Source: Patagioenas fasciata
Lineage: Eukaryota; Chordata; Aves; Columbiformes; Columbidae
Direction of reading: 5' to 3'
Length of the DNA: 64,000 bases
Assembly (NCBI RefSeq): GCF_037038585.1
Contig: NC_092525.1
Coordinates: forward strand, 18,084,867 to 18,148,866
A program made the translations under genes and the position numbers. Under the pieces are notes generated by a model. That model searched no databases. It was not told the DNA's origin and saw nothing but the letters and a program-made list of their open reading frames with translations. Shown here in pieces: positions 36,961 to 50,575 of this stretch; the stretch's first letter is position 1, and the number at the start of each line of letters is the position of its first letter.

Positions 36961-39900
36961 ACACTCCTCCCAAACATCACTTGTGATTAAACAAGGTGTT
37001 GTTCTAGGCACTGCAGCTAACGAAGAAGCAGGGAGAAGAGTGATTTCTGCATATCTGATTGACTTTATGTGTTCCTTCTTGCCTCCAGAGGGTTTTCTTT
37101 TGCTTACTCTTTGTCCGTTGCTATTTCTTTGTTATAGCAAGTACCAGCAGAAAACTCTGATCCCGCCACTGCTTTACTATATTTGGAGTACACAGATACT
37201 CATCTGAAATTCTCCTCTAACTGAAAGTTAGACACATACAGAAGTCATTATAGGTTTGAAGCCTTAGTTATTTTATTAAAGATAGGCTTTTAAAAGAATA
37301 TATATAGGAATACGTTGAAATTGTGTACAGTCTGTGAAGATGAAAACCTCAGGAGATCATAAAACTCTGTAGTTGCTTTTTTTCTTATACAACTTGAGAT
37401 TTGTTGAAGAAATCCTTTTGAAGGCTGAAACGGGTATTCTATTTTTTAAATGGAAAGCCCAGAGGGCAAGAAGTGAAATCTTCTCATCCACATCACTTCT
37501 CTGGTGCTAGCAATGTAAAATTCTGGTTTCATGGGAACCAGAAGTGCTGGCTAGAAAAGATTTTACAAACTGGGAAGAAAGAACATTTCTGTCTTTGAAT
37601 ATTTCCAGATATTTCCAAACTGCACAAGACATGTAGTCTAGACTTCATTAAAGAAACAAAGAGTGGAAAATTGCATCTAGTTTTCTTCTTCCATCAACAG
37701 AATTGGACTCCTTATCAGTTTGGCTCTGCCTTCTGATTCTTATCACAGTTTTCAGCTCTACCACCTAACGAACAGCTGAGATACAGTAAAGAAACAGACA
37801 TTTATCTTCCAGTTATTCGTGCCCTTAATCCTGAAGGATGAATCTAACACATATGAAACAGCTCTTGTTATGGGATTGCATTTAAATGGCACAGGGCATA
37901 ATTTGTAGCCCTTCTCAGCAGCGAAGACAAAAGTAGGGTCGGGGGTAGACAAGAAAAGTTAATAACATTTTAAAAGGTTCATTTAGTAGATTGGCCAGTG
38001 ACAGCAAATGCAAGATATACTGTAATCATAGCTTAACTTTGCTCCTAATTTCTCCCTATTCTGGCAGATTTTGGAAGAGAGCACATTCACTCCAGTGGTG
38101 TTTGGAGGCCTTGAAGGATGTCCTCTTCAAGAGGGAGATGGGAGTTCACCTTTAAAGACTAAAAACCTCATAAAAATACAAAGGCCATCCATGGTATTAA
38201 GGAGCAAACCAAGCTTCTGTTATGAATCCTTTGTTAAGATGTGACTGAACTTGTCTCAAGCTTTTCCATGTTTCATCATGGCAGGAGGAAGTTCAAAGAA
38301 ATATGGTACAACGAGAGCTATGTATTAATGAGATCACAACTCCATGGGAAATATTACAGTGATTTGGCTAGTGTGTACAGGCACCATTAGCCCTCCCAGC
38401 AAGGCAACCATATGTATATGTAGGCCATATATGTGGCCAGCAATTGGCAGAGCACCTTCTCTAATGCAAGCGGCAAAACTCTGTATTTTGCAGTTCAGAG
38501 AGTCCCTTTTGCTATCACAGGTGCTGAGTTGCTTTATGGCAACCATGAAGTCTAGACAGGTTGATTTTCTTTCAATCCCCACTGGCAATTCTGCCTCATT
38601 TCATTCTCCGGAGATTTGATGAGTGCTAAATAATGCCATGTTCTCCATGCATTGATGGAGATGATCTTTACACTAATCAAAATTAAACATCTAACGCACA
38701 GAATCGCTTTAGAGTGGGCAGTGTCCAGGTGCCCACCTCTACCTACTCACAAATTAATAGGAAATGAGTGTTACTGTGTTGTCAAAATCACTGGGGACTT
38801 TGCACAAAGCCTCTTGCAATTTTATTGCTAATGATTCATTGAAGACAAAAGAATACTTATCATTTATGAAGTGTTCCTGATACCCTTATCAGTTATTTAT
38901 CCACTCAACAACACTACACAGCCACTGTGTATATTCTGCAGGATATGTTCATACCCAACAGTCCTATTGGAAATGACCGTATATTTAAAAGGGGAGAAAA
39001 GTAGACTAATCTGTCATACTGGATATATATAGCTTGTTGGACTCAAGTGGTTGCAAGGAATCTGCATTCTTTTGATCATCTTATCACCAATGGCACTTAA
39101 AAATATGATAGACATGTGCAGCCAAACCTCCTGCTGTTAGAAACAAGGCAGAGACAAATGGCTTGCAAAGAAAATGGCTTTTTTTTTTTTTAACAGTGGC
39201 AATGAAAAGATCTCCCAGCAGACCCTTTAGTTGCTTTCCAGTGTCAATGACAAATTAAGATGGGGCCATGGATACAAAAGTCTCAGATACATCAGGGGAA
39301 AGGCACAGATAACAATCCATCTTTTAGCTGGTGCCTGTTTGGGTCTGAGTCTATAAAGGCATTAATTCTTTCACTTCTCTTGTGTATTATTTAGCAATTA
39401 AGCAAGTTTAGATTTCTTTTATAGGAAGAGTCTCTGTTAAAATAGAATATTGAGTCAAAGCTGCTCAGATAGCAACATTAAAATATTTTCCTTAACTATA
39501 AACAGACCCAGATTATCCCACATTAAAAAGCCACTTACATGGCAGATAATTGTAGCTCCTGCAAAGTAAATATATTTTAAGCCAAAAATACAGTCCAACT
39601 GCATCTTCACCTGGTGTAATAACTCCATATTAAGGATTTGCCACTGTGATATCAAACTCCTTTTAGATTGTCCAAATTATGCCAGTGCAAACTCATTAAC
39701 ATTCATACATATCCAGAGTCAAACCAGGTTCTTCCTCCTTGCACATCATTAATCTCAAAAACCCCCTCACAAGCCTGTGGACCAGATCAACTACTCAAAG
39801 GTACCTCTGTACTCTGCTTTGAAATTCTAGTAAATTACCCCAGTATTATGATTTGCTTGAATTAGTTTTGACTTCTTAGTCAAATTAGTTTGAACTTATC

Positions 39901-42014
39901 AGTAGAGCAGTTTCTATTTTGTTGTTGTTGTTTTTGGAGATATTAGAATATTTTGCTTACTTTTTATTGCATTTTTGGATTGTCCATGTAAAATACACTT
40001 TAAAAAATAACAGAAAACTGAACTGTTGAGAGGAAATCCAGCATAATCTGCTAAATTACATTATTATGGTTATATGGGACCATTGTCTGAAATTTGGAGG
40101 AGCTGAGAAATGACAATATGAGGGTACCATCAGTACCTCAAATACTCTTCATCAGCAGGAGCTTTTTCTCTATTCCTGTATGCCTGCAATCCTCAGATTT
40201 ACCTCGAAAGACTAAGGTATGCAGAGATGACATTAGAAATATTTAAAACATGCATAGAAACGCTCAAAAGGGTCTTCACAATCTTCTTTTCTAGCTACTG
40301 AACATGAGAAATAACAAATTTGAATAAATAACAAAAATAATTTTTGGCATAAAGTAGACAGCGTTGGGAGACAGAGGTGGATCTACGCAATTAAACGCTG
40401 TCCTGACTTGCTAAGCAGAAACAATTTAGAAAAGTAAAATGTACTTTTTGGCACACACAGCAGTATGCAACTGCAGGAGTCAACCTGGAGGAGAGGTTGG
40501 GTGTACATGCAAACAGACGATTCACTTAAAAGGGATGATTAACGAAATTATGTACCAAAAAGTGTGTTAAAGAGAAAGTGATGGTCTCAGTCCAGCCCTC
40601 CTGGGCGGCTGCAGTACTTTAGGGAATGGGAATTCGTCTTCCTGATGCCTAAGAGACACTTTATGTAACTGGGATGACAGACAACAGGATATCACATCCC
40701 TCTGGTTTTGCTTTTAATGGTGAAATAAGAGTTTGTAGAAGGATAGACACAACAGGGCAGGTGGAAACATGCCAGCCTGGTTCAAGGAGGATATTGTGTC
40801 TGAAGAGGGAAAGAATGTGATACAATATATAGCTTGGCAAGAAGCTCAGGAATTGTTTGGATTGAAATAAAAGATAAAAAGACCAAAGAATTAAGATAGG
40901 AAACCATTGTAGCCCATCTGGAGCAAATAAAAAAGCAGCCTGGAATACTGACACAGATAAAGAGCCTGTCGAAAAGCCTCATGTCGGGAAACTTGTGCTG
41001 CCCAGGATGTGGCGAGGAGAGCGGGGATGCTGCCTGAGGCGGCTGGGAGCGGGCACAGGGCTCTCTCACCTGCTGGCTTCCAGTTATTTCACTTTTCTAA
41101 AGATTATTGCCCTGCAGCCAATGCTTCTCCTCATTTATGCAGCGTTAGAGGCCATCAGCCCATACGCTTCCTCCCCATCCTGCGGGTCCCTGCTGTGGCC
41201 ACCCCACCATGAGCCATGGCTGCAAAGGTCGTCTCAGTGATCCAGGTCCAACTTAAAAAAAAACCTGTCCTGGTTAAACTTGAACTGCTGGGCAAAAGAA
41301 GTTATTTTAATCCTGCTCAGTCCCCCAGGATGCTTCAAAGGAGATGGAAAAGGGAAAGAGCAGCCAGGGATGGAGGTGGTGGGATGACCTTTCTGATGGG
41401 GGCTGCAAATGATGCTCATTTAAACTGACTAAAAATATAATGTGTGCGAGGGGGGTCAGCAGTTCTGCCAGCCAAGCAGGGGGTGAGGAGCTGGCAGGGA
41501 TCACTCACCCTCTCCCTCCTGGACATCTGGAGGCAATCTGGTACAGGAGGTCAGCAGCTCCGACACAGGGGGGAAATGAATTTTAAAAGACATTAGTAAA
41601 GACACGACATTTGAAGGTATGTAGCACAAAAGATCATATAATTTCACTAAAATGAAGACTGCATTTTGAGCTTGAGCAGCTTCAAAATCTGACCCCCAGC
41701 TCTATTTTCAGAGAGCAAAGCTCCTCAAGAAGGCACCGCCATGCTGGGGCATCCTGTGACTGCTCCAATGCAGTCGGGCTGGCTGGGCGTCTGCGGCAGC
41801 AGGTACCAGAGGTTTCCACACATTCCTGGCTCATCTGGTTTGACTGGAGTAGACTGGTTGGGAATAGTTCTGAGCCTCCGAGCAAACGGACCTATGGGAC
41901 TGAGCAAGGCAAAGGCCAGGAGCTGAGCAGGGGTTAGGGATGGGGATAGATCAGGGGTCTCACGGTGATGGCAAGACACATCTTACCTGTCTGCTACATG
42001 CTGTCTCTGCAAAG

Positions 42015-42335
42015 AATCATAGAATCGTTTCAGTTGGAAAAGACCCTCAGGATCATTGAGACAAACCATAACCTATCCTAACTCTAGCACTAAGCCTAAG
42101 AATCTCATCTAAACACCTTTTAAGCCCCTCCAGGGATGGTGACTCCACCACTGCCCTGGGCAGCCTGTTCCAATGCCCAACAGCCCTTTCTGTGAAGAAT
42201 TTTTTCCTAATATTCAATATAAACCTCCCCTGGTACAACTTGAGGCCATTTCCTCTTGTCTTGTCACTTGCTTCTTGGGACAAGAGTCCAACATCCTCCA
42301 TGCTACAACCTCCTTTCAGGCAGTTGTAGACAGTG
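42015..42335 (-). mobile_element. CR1 LINE fragment (3' end, about 320 bp)
   Basis: This clean antisense CR1 3' end begins ATCATAGAATCGTTTCAGTT. The minus strand reads [20 protein letters not shown] and [20 protein letters not shown], diagnostic of the CR1 ORF2 C-terminus. It is 5'-truncated at about 42335 and seems among the better preserved copies here. Confidence 0.93.
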
Positions 42336-43258
42336 AGAAGGAGCCACTGAATCAGAGCTTGGGAGTAAAATTAATGACACAGTCAGGAAGAAGAAGGATG
42401 CAGGAAGCTACAGGCAGCTGGCAGGGATGACTCGGCATGGAAGAAGAGGAGAGGGGTTGTGCCGGCCCCAGGGACCCTGTGAGCAGCCAACCTGGGCTTC
42501 CCTGGGCCTTCCTGCATCTTGTCTATTTTTATTTTCAAGAAGTGGTTTGAAATTTGAAGCAAAGTCATCCAGATCTAACAAGTCTGGGGTGCTTTTACTT
42601 CCCTGGATGAAAACAATCCAGCTCAGTCAATCTCCGCTGTACGTCATACACATACACTGTGGGTTTCCTATGAGACAAGAGAGTCTTAGATGTGCTCTCC
42701 AGGTTGAAAGGTTGAGTTTGGGCTGGGCAAGTGGCAGCACCCACAGCAAGGACCTGCCCCTGCACAGCACTCGCTGCAACCATCATCAACCAAACCAGCT
42801 ACCAGGGTCTGCTGACCCAGATAAGGTTTCATGACTCTCTGATGCCATCCTTATAATCTTCATGGTTATAGAAAAACTCATTCTGCAGAGACTGTGAAAA
42901 TGGGCAGGATCAAAAAAAGGTGCCCGCTTCACCCACGGAACATCTACTGACTGAGTGAGCAATGCTGCAATAAGATTGCAAGCTGCAAAAAGACAGCAAC
43001 CCTGGAATGAGATGGCAATGTTGCAATGGGATCGCAAGCTGGGATGCGATGGCACATTGGACACCAGGGCACCGAGGGCGACCTGTGGTGTGACAGACAT
43101 AATGTGAACAGGGAGCCCAGCATGGGTTAGAAAATAGCCCCATGAGCCATCTGAAGTACCATTCAGAGCAAATACAGATTTGGCACTTGTCAATTAATCT
43201 GACTTTCAGATAAGTTGTTTACATTTTCAAATGGAAAAAATAGCAAACAAACCAAACC

Positions 43259-43274
43259 CACACACACACACACA
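43259..43274. repeat. (CA)8 microsatellite
   Basis: Eight CA units continue into an A/C-rich stretch. This is the only clear CA repeat in the window. Confidence 0.85.
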
Positions 43275-46200
43275 AAACCAACACAAAAAGCCCAGTGCAA
43301 ACTTTAAACAAGAGAAATAAGCTGAATGCTGCCTGGAGAAGCGTTGCTGTGGGACAGCACATGTAACCATCCCTACCAGAGCTCTGGACACAGATGCAAC
43401 GACTTGAAGACAACAAAGCTGCAGCCATGCTTCACAGGGATCATAATGCCAGGCCCTCTCCAAAAAAGCCTAGAAGTTTCCAAAACATCATAAGCAGGTA
43501 CTATAAGTGCATTGAAAATACTCAACTCTAACTTGCATGATGTCAACAGACAAAAATAGGAAGAGCATCCGGAAGATGACACCCGAGGAAGGGAGCGGGA
43601 GCAGGAGAGAAGAGCTATTTGTGTTTGGGAACAACATCAGCACAAAAGACACAGGAGCAAAAATTCACCAAAGACATTGGGACGGGAGGTCGGACCATCT
43701 CTAGCCACCAGGCCACGATGTTTTGGAACATCTACCCAGAAGGAAGAAGAGTGGGAAAAACCACCGGTCACTCAGCGCCGAGCAGCAGCTGGATGGTACC
43801 TTGCAAAACCTGAGCTGAGAAGTCCCTCCCGGCCCCCAGTTCCTTTGTTTCTATGGTCCCAGCAACAAATAGCAGGACAAATAAAAACATTATACACCAC
43901 CACAAGGCAACTGCAGTACAGAGCTGGTATGTGCTGCCTGAGGGGACTTTGGGGAAGTCAAAAATCAAATGTGTGTGGAGGGAAACCAAACACTGGGGCA
44001 GAGTGGTGGCTGGGGTGGGTTTTGGTGCAGTCTATGATTATGGTGAGGAGTATGGATTTTATTTCTGTTTTGTTGTCGCTATGTTTGGTGCTCTATATTT
44101 CAGACCGTCTTATTACAGCGAGCTACAAAGTGCTTATTTGGGGTTTTGTAAGCTGGGGCAACACCTTCTTTAAGAAGTGTTTTTGAAAAGAAAAGTTGGT
44201 TCTTATTAGTGTGGCAAAGGGCCCGAACTGAGCACCATGAAGCCAGTGTTGCTCCGTAATATTCAGGGTCATTCTCCCAGTGCAATGAGGAAAGGTCTGG
44301 TGGAGGTTTCCAAACTGGAGCTCAGCAAAAGCAGCCACGTTCACAGAGCCACAGTTGGGACAGTCCCCAGGCTCAGGTTCACCTACCGCAGCCACACTGT
44401 GGGGTGGGCAGTGTGCTGTAAAAATAAGTTTTCCTTATGAAAGGAAGCTAAAGCTGTGAGCTCTCCTCTAGGGTTGGAGATGCCACACTGCAGTGTCTTT
44501 ACTTTCTTCCTTTTAGTTGGGTTAAAAAAAAAATAGTTTGGCAAATATGACTTTAGAGATATCTCAAAGCCACATGCCAGAGACCACCTGAAAAACCTCC
44601 ACAGGGGTAATCCCATGCAGCCCTCATAAACTCCAGCTTCAGGAATTTACACTTCCCGTCATGTTAGACCTCCTGCTCTGCTCCCTTCCCCAAGCTGCTG
44701 GTTCCCCAGCCGGCAGCACCAGTCGCACACCAGCCAAAACACGACAATATTCCAACGCCGGGAGAAGTTTGCTGCTGCTTTATCCCTTCATCTGTCTATC
44801 TGACAGGTATGTGTCACACGTAATTAGCTAATGTTTTGAAAATACTTTAAGATCTTCATATGAGAGATGCCATAAAAGTGCAAAATGTTATTACTAGCTG
44901 GCAGAAGCTGGTAATTCACATTTCATGGGGGAACCACTATAAACAATGAAAGAAGAGTCCGCCTTTATCAAATGCACTAAAAAAACCCCAAAATGTCTAG
45001 TGTTTAAAAATTTTGGTGGACTCATTAGTCTTGTCAATTGTGGTTTGTTATTGCCTGTTTGAATCCTGGAGCATTACAAGCCCTCTGTGGTGCATGGTAT
45101 GTGGGTGATGTATGACCCTTCACTTCTGGCTAATAAGGGAGTCATAGCTGATGACATGAAAAGACTATATTTGTCCTAGAAAATGCTGATTTGGCTTTGG
45201 AGAAGAAGAGGTGATTGCGCTGGATGTTTTTGTAGTTCTTTTCCATGGGGGGAAGTTTACAGCCAAGCGTAGCGCAGTGATAAAGAGCGATGGCTGCCAT
45301 GTGCTGTAGCTTATAGCTGAGTGTTTCACATTTTAGCATGTTTGCCTTTTCCAAAGCATCAGTGTGAGAAGCTGCCCCACCAGGCCACTGTTATCTTAAC
45401 TCTCCATTAACAGGAACGGACAAAATTCACATGTATTCCACTGTTAATTTAGCTTGTAGCCTACACACTTAACGAGGAAGCATCTCAAGAACTTGAGAGG
45501 CTCTGTCAACACAAGCAAACTCCAGATTTATTTAATCTGGTGATCTGAAATCTCTTTTCATTTTTACCAGCAGATCATTTCACTGGTATGTGCAAATATA
45601 TTCAAAGGACAATCCAGGTCTGTTTATGTTGTGCGATATTCTAGGAGTAACTGATTTGAGTCTACCAAACATTTTCTTTTTCAGTTCAGGGGGTATTTCC
45701 CTCAGTGATTAATATAGTACCAGTTTCTGCCAGGCTCACCACCACTGCATGGATGTGGAAAAAGCAACCCTGAGAACTCTTTCTGGTAGTTACTTGTTTT
45801 CACTTGAGAGCCTGAACTTTATGGCTGCAAGTATTTTTGTGGGAAGAACGTATCTAAAATCTGAAATTACTTCCTGGCCGCTGGGAAAAGTTCAAAATGT
45901 CTTTCTGTCCCTCAGGCTCACCTCTGCTCTCCGCCTGCTTTATAAATTGTGTGTCTTTGACACATAATAAGAACCTGCCCTATCACTAGGCTGTTCTCCA
46001 AAGGTTGTATTTTGCAATTCTTGCTCAAGCAGCACTATCAGAGGTCAAAGAGAATATTGCCCCATTAAGCACTGATTAAACATTGATGAGGGACCTCCGC
46101 TCCTCTGTTTCCAAGTATCAGCAAAGAAAATATTTCACTCAGTGTTCACACGGGTGACACGGGGTGACAGCAACCATCTGGTTATGTGTACGGCTCCAGC

Positions 46201-48073
46201 ATTGTTTTACAAAATAAAACTTTGGTGGTGCAGTGTTAAGAAGCAATTAATGCGTTTCAATGCAAATTCTCTCTTAACCCTATTTCAAAAAGGAGATCTG
46301 CACCCCCTCTACTGGGCTGCTTCTGATGTGCAAAGATTTACCCAAAAGAAAAAAGCCAGATGAAGAGACCAGACGTGATGCTGAGTATCTTGGCAGAGGA
46401 GGAGGAAACTTTGCAACAGAGATCAGCTGCTCCTTAGTCCTGCTTTTGAGCCAGGCTTGAGCAGAGTTTTGCTGTAATATTTACAGAAGAGCTTGGGCTG
46501 CTGTGTACTAGGAGGAATGTTGTATCTGTATTGATATAGTTATTCTGCACCCACGCAACAGACAACTAGAAAGAGGTTTACAGAAATGACAATAGATTTC
46601 TAAAATAAGATGTTTGAGGAAAGTTGGGAAGTGTTGACTAGAATAAATCAGTCCAATTCACAGCAAGAGGGCTTTATGTTAGATACTCAGAAAAAACATA
46701 GTAAATATAATACAACTAAAGTATGGCAGTGGATGATATGGAGCTTGTGGATCCCATCATGGGTATTTAAGAGCAGGCGAGACAGATTATCTATTAAAGA
46801 TGATCAATAGATACCGATAAGTGGACCACCACCCTTTTTTTACTCAATAAAGAAGAAAAAAAGTGGAGGAGGAGAATGGCCAGACATACAGACTCACTTC
46901 CCTCCTTGGCATAGTGATTAACTGGGCCAATTTCTAGAACACAAACACTATGAAAAAGATAATTGCTCTATACATTAATTAATCCATATATAGTTCATGC
47001 CTGTGCACATATGAATGTCGGCACATCCAGATACATGTAACACATATCAACATATGTTAAACTAAGGCTGTCAAAATGAATACTCATAAGGAAGGAAATG
47101 CCAGACCTGAGGCTGTGTGGAGCCTCAGCCAAGCCCTGCTGAAGGCAGCCATTGTGGCACCTCATTTGTATGACACTATAATTTCTGTTTTCTTCTCAAA
47201 ACACCAGGGATTCATTCACTACCTAGTGTAGCCTGGCAGCAGGTGAGGGCAGAGACAAGAAAGATGGCAATTCCAGCTCCCAGGATGGACTGGGAAAGTC
47301 TTTCCTAAATGAAACCTCCCCATTTTAATTAAAATTCAAAACCAAATCCTGAATTTGCTTTTAAAAATTCAGAATTACCAATGGGTAGAAAACAGGGTTT
47401 GCTAAATTGCTTACACAGGCAAAAATCTAATTTCCACTGGAAAATACTTTAATCAATTGACTTTGCCAGCTGCAGTAAATAAAAAAATCACATAAATCCC
47501 ATCCAGTAAGTCACACTCCGCTGTTTAACTCTACAATTAATTTCAATAACAACAAAATTCAAACTCGGGCAACACCAGCAGTCACCTAAGCATATGAAGA
47601 AACCCCTCACATAGGACATAACGTAGTATCCTATAGGGCAAACCCTGCCCCAAAGAGCAGCTGGCTGGGATGCAGCAACAGCTGGGTTTTCACTCACTGG
47701 CTCATTTGCACAATGTCTAATTAACGTCCCTGGGGTGTCAGTGGCATCACCCCAGTGCCACCTGGGCAGGACCCCACTGCTCCCCAAACACAGACATTCA
47801 CTTGCTGCTGCCTTATTATTGACTTGACTTCGAAGTATTCAAGCCACGATACTATTTAAAAGAGAAACTCTCAATCCAATGGTGAATAAATTTGTAACTT
47901 CCAGCTTATTTGTCATTATTTTTGCTCTTCAGCTGTATTTTATATTTCGGTTCAGACAATGGGAACCTTTGAAGTCAGCCACATCCCAGATCTGTTGGGC
48001 TGTGATTGCTGATTTTTAAACAGTGCGAGGGAGAACAGTTATTATTTTATAAAATGCATTTTTACTCTTTTTC

Positions 48074-48091
48074 ATATATATATATATATAT
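48074..48091. repeat. (AT)9 microsatellite
   Basis: Nine AT units lie in intergenic DNA, 80 bp left of the + strand CR1 tail. Confidence 0.85.
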
Positions 48092-48169
48092 TTATAAGCA
48101 CTGTTAGAATATAGCTCCTGATCACTGGCTTTATTTTGTGGGAATACAGAATTGAGCTAATGGACAGCA

Positions 48170-48238
48170 GTGTTAGATTAACAGTTGCACCTGATAATCT
48201 TAAAGGTCTTTTCCAACCAAAATGATACTATCATGATT
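48170..48238 (+). mobile_element. CR1 LINE 3' tail, + strand
   Basis: The sense-oriented CR1 terminus reads AATCTTAAAGGTCTTTTCC then AACCAAAATGATACTATCATGATT. It is preceded by GTGTTAGATTAACAGTTGCAC, matching the segment just upstream of the tail. It is the only CR1 on the + strand in this window. Confidence 0.85.
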
Positions 48239-50555
48239 TAAATAATCTGTCTGTTGAGCACAATGGTGTTTTTAAGTGGCAAAATTAAAGAAAGGAGAAA
48301 TGAAAAATAACTCTGTTATGTTACTTAATGTTATTATGTGGAGCTGGTGTTCCCAGAATATACAAATAACCACATGTCAAGGGCCAGGCACCAGTGAACA
48401 AAATATAGATCAAAGCATGTAGCAAAATCCCAAATTTAAACCAGGTACTTTTACTGCAGTCAAAGAGCTTCATGATCTGTAACAGCAGAGATGACGTTGT
48501 CATTTTTTGTAGAGGTCAAAGATAAACGGCATTTATATGTTTGTACCTAAGCAGAGTGTTTCATGTGTTTTGAATATTTATGCTTTATTAATTCTTGCTA
48601 CAATACCATGTTTAAATTCAATTACTTTTCTTTTTCCTAGTCCCCACATATTAAATCTCCCAAACACATGGGTGAGGTCTTGTACCACATGATTGCTGGA
48701 GCAGTACCGGGCCATGAGGCATCCCAAAGATGCATTAGAGCGGAGAAAAGCCACTCGGATTTGGCTGTGCCTGTCCCGAGATCTCAGCACATGCAGGGAC
48801 GGGATGTGGCATCAGCTGGAAACAACATGGACCTGGCCAGTCAGGTCTTCATGATCACAGAAAATGGGTTTTTAAAAATCATCTCTTTCCTGCATTAAAA
48901 GGGTTATTATTTACTTGAGTACATATATGACAATTATAGTCAAGCTACAATAGTTTGACTTGTAAATTGTGCAACGAGCACAATTTACCCTACACGTCCA
49001 CAAAGGGCTTTGATGCTGTTATTTGCTACTTTAATGGCACATGTACCTTGGATTTCAATCCAGTTCTCCAGTATAGATCAGAATGATGGAAATATTTGGG
49101 AGGCATATGAAGATCACACAGCAACACAACTCATTCCAAACATTTACAGTACATTTTAGAAAATGTCTTTGTTAGTAAGAATAAATGAAGTTATTTTTTT
49201 TCCTTGGATAAAGAACCATGGTTTGCTGACAGATGTGCAGCTGAAGTGTATTTCTGCTCCATAGAAGTTATTATGTGCAAGAAAATAAAACTAGAAGATG
49301 AATCACAACTGTCATTGATGATGACAAAAATAATTGAGACCACATTTTGGGTTGGGTGCATCTGCAAAAAAGCTGGGGAACATAAATACAGTTCAACACC
49401 CTCAGATGTTTTCCTGCGCTCAGGTGGTAGGGTTGAGAGACAACCCAGTGGGCAGGATACGACCCTGCTGATGTGCCGTGTCAGAGCAAGGATCACCGCA
49501 ACTTCCTTATTGGAAACAGGTTTTCCCCACAAGAAGGGAATAATGGCAATTTGCAGCCCGTGATCACAGCCATCAACAGCGAGACAATGCCTGTAGGATC
49601 AAATCAAACAACTTCCACCAGTATTTCGCTTTAACAACGCAGATATTCTGCTGGTGTAGAACAGCATCAGTTTGGAGATGCGAAGGGAGCTCAGCTGATG
49701 TGCACCAGCTAAGGATGCAGCCCCCGATCCCCACTGTGCAGCTGATAACACGCTCCACAGTCAATCCCCAGCTGAGGGGTTTGCATCAGCAAACACTCAT
49801 GTGCCGGCACGTGGAACGCAGGTTGCAAAATCGGGATGTCCCAACCAGGCTGTGGGTCAGCCGGAGGCATGGGGCGGGTGGGAGGTGAAGGGAAGCACCA
49901 CTCAAAATTTAGTGGTTGGAGAAAGGAGGAAAAATATTAATTCATCATGGATACAAACTGAAAGCAGCACCGGCGTGACTGTGTTTTTAGGGGAAAGAAT
50001 ACAGCGAAAGACTTACTGGCACAGGCAATCCATGCATCTAAGTGTTAGCATCGTTCTGCCCAGGGTGCAGGTGGAAGGGATTCTCCTGCCCCATCTGAGT
50101 GGTATGTTGGGGACCTGGACAGCCTCCCAGCTCCCAGGACAGCCCTTCTGCTGGCAGAGGTGACAAGTAGCACCAGGCTGGATGCGGCAGAAGGAAACTT
50201 TGGGACTTGTATTTTGCAGGGGCCAAGCCTGAGAGATGCAGAGCTGGAGAACCCATTGCTACACAGAGCCCTTGTTTTTCTGTGTCCTGTTGCTGCCTGG
50301 ACCAGCCTCACAAGAAATGGGGTTATACATACAGTACAGTTACGGTTTGTATATATAAAACATATGTGTATGTGCGTGTATACATACATAAATGCTACAC
50401 TAAGCATAGATATACTAGTCTATAATATCATATAATACGTTAATACAAACCCAATGTATTACATGATTAGCTACATATGCATGCCTATATAATTCAATTT
50501 TCATAATTTATAAATACTGCCTTTTGTTCTAGCAACTGCTTCTGCATATGTTTTG

Positions 50556-50575
50556 AAATAAATAAATAAATAAAT
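50556..50575. repeat. (AAAT)5 microsatellite
   Basis: Five tandem AAAT units follow TTTTG. Confidence 0.85.

Larger units (their letters stand above)
33903..42014. other. Intergenic flank
   Basis: No gene recognised. It holds the 23-bp minisatellite and the candidate element at 36750. The 161-codon + frame at 34220-34705 has no domain I recognise and ends in a hydrophobic, low-complexity tail, so I do not call it a gene. Confidence 0.55.
42336..48169. other. Intergenic flank
   Basis: No gene recognised. Overlapping frames on both strands at 43677-44395 are stop-poor but show no family motif. The CA and AT microsatellites lie here. Confidence 0.55.

Noticed and set aside
43677..44395. Long overlapping frames on both strands, including a Cys-containing minus frame
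   Set aside because: No zinc-finger spacing or known motif; mutually overlapping frames suggest chance.
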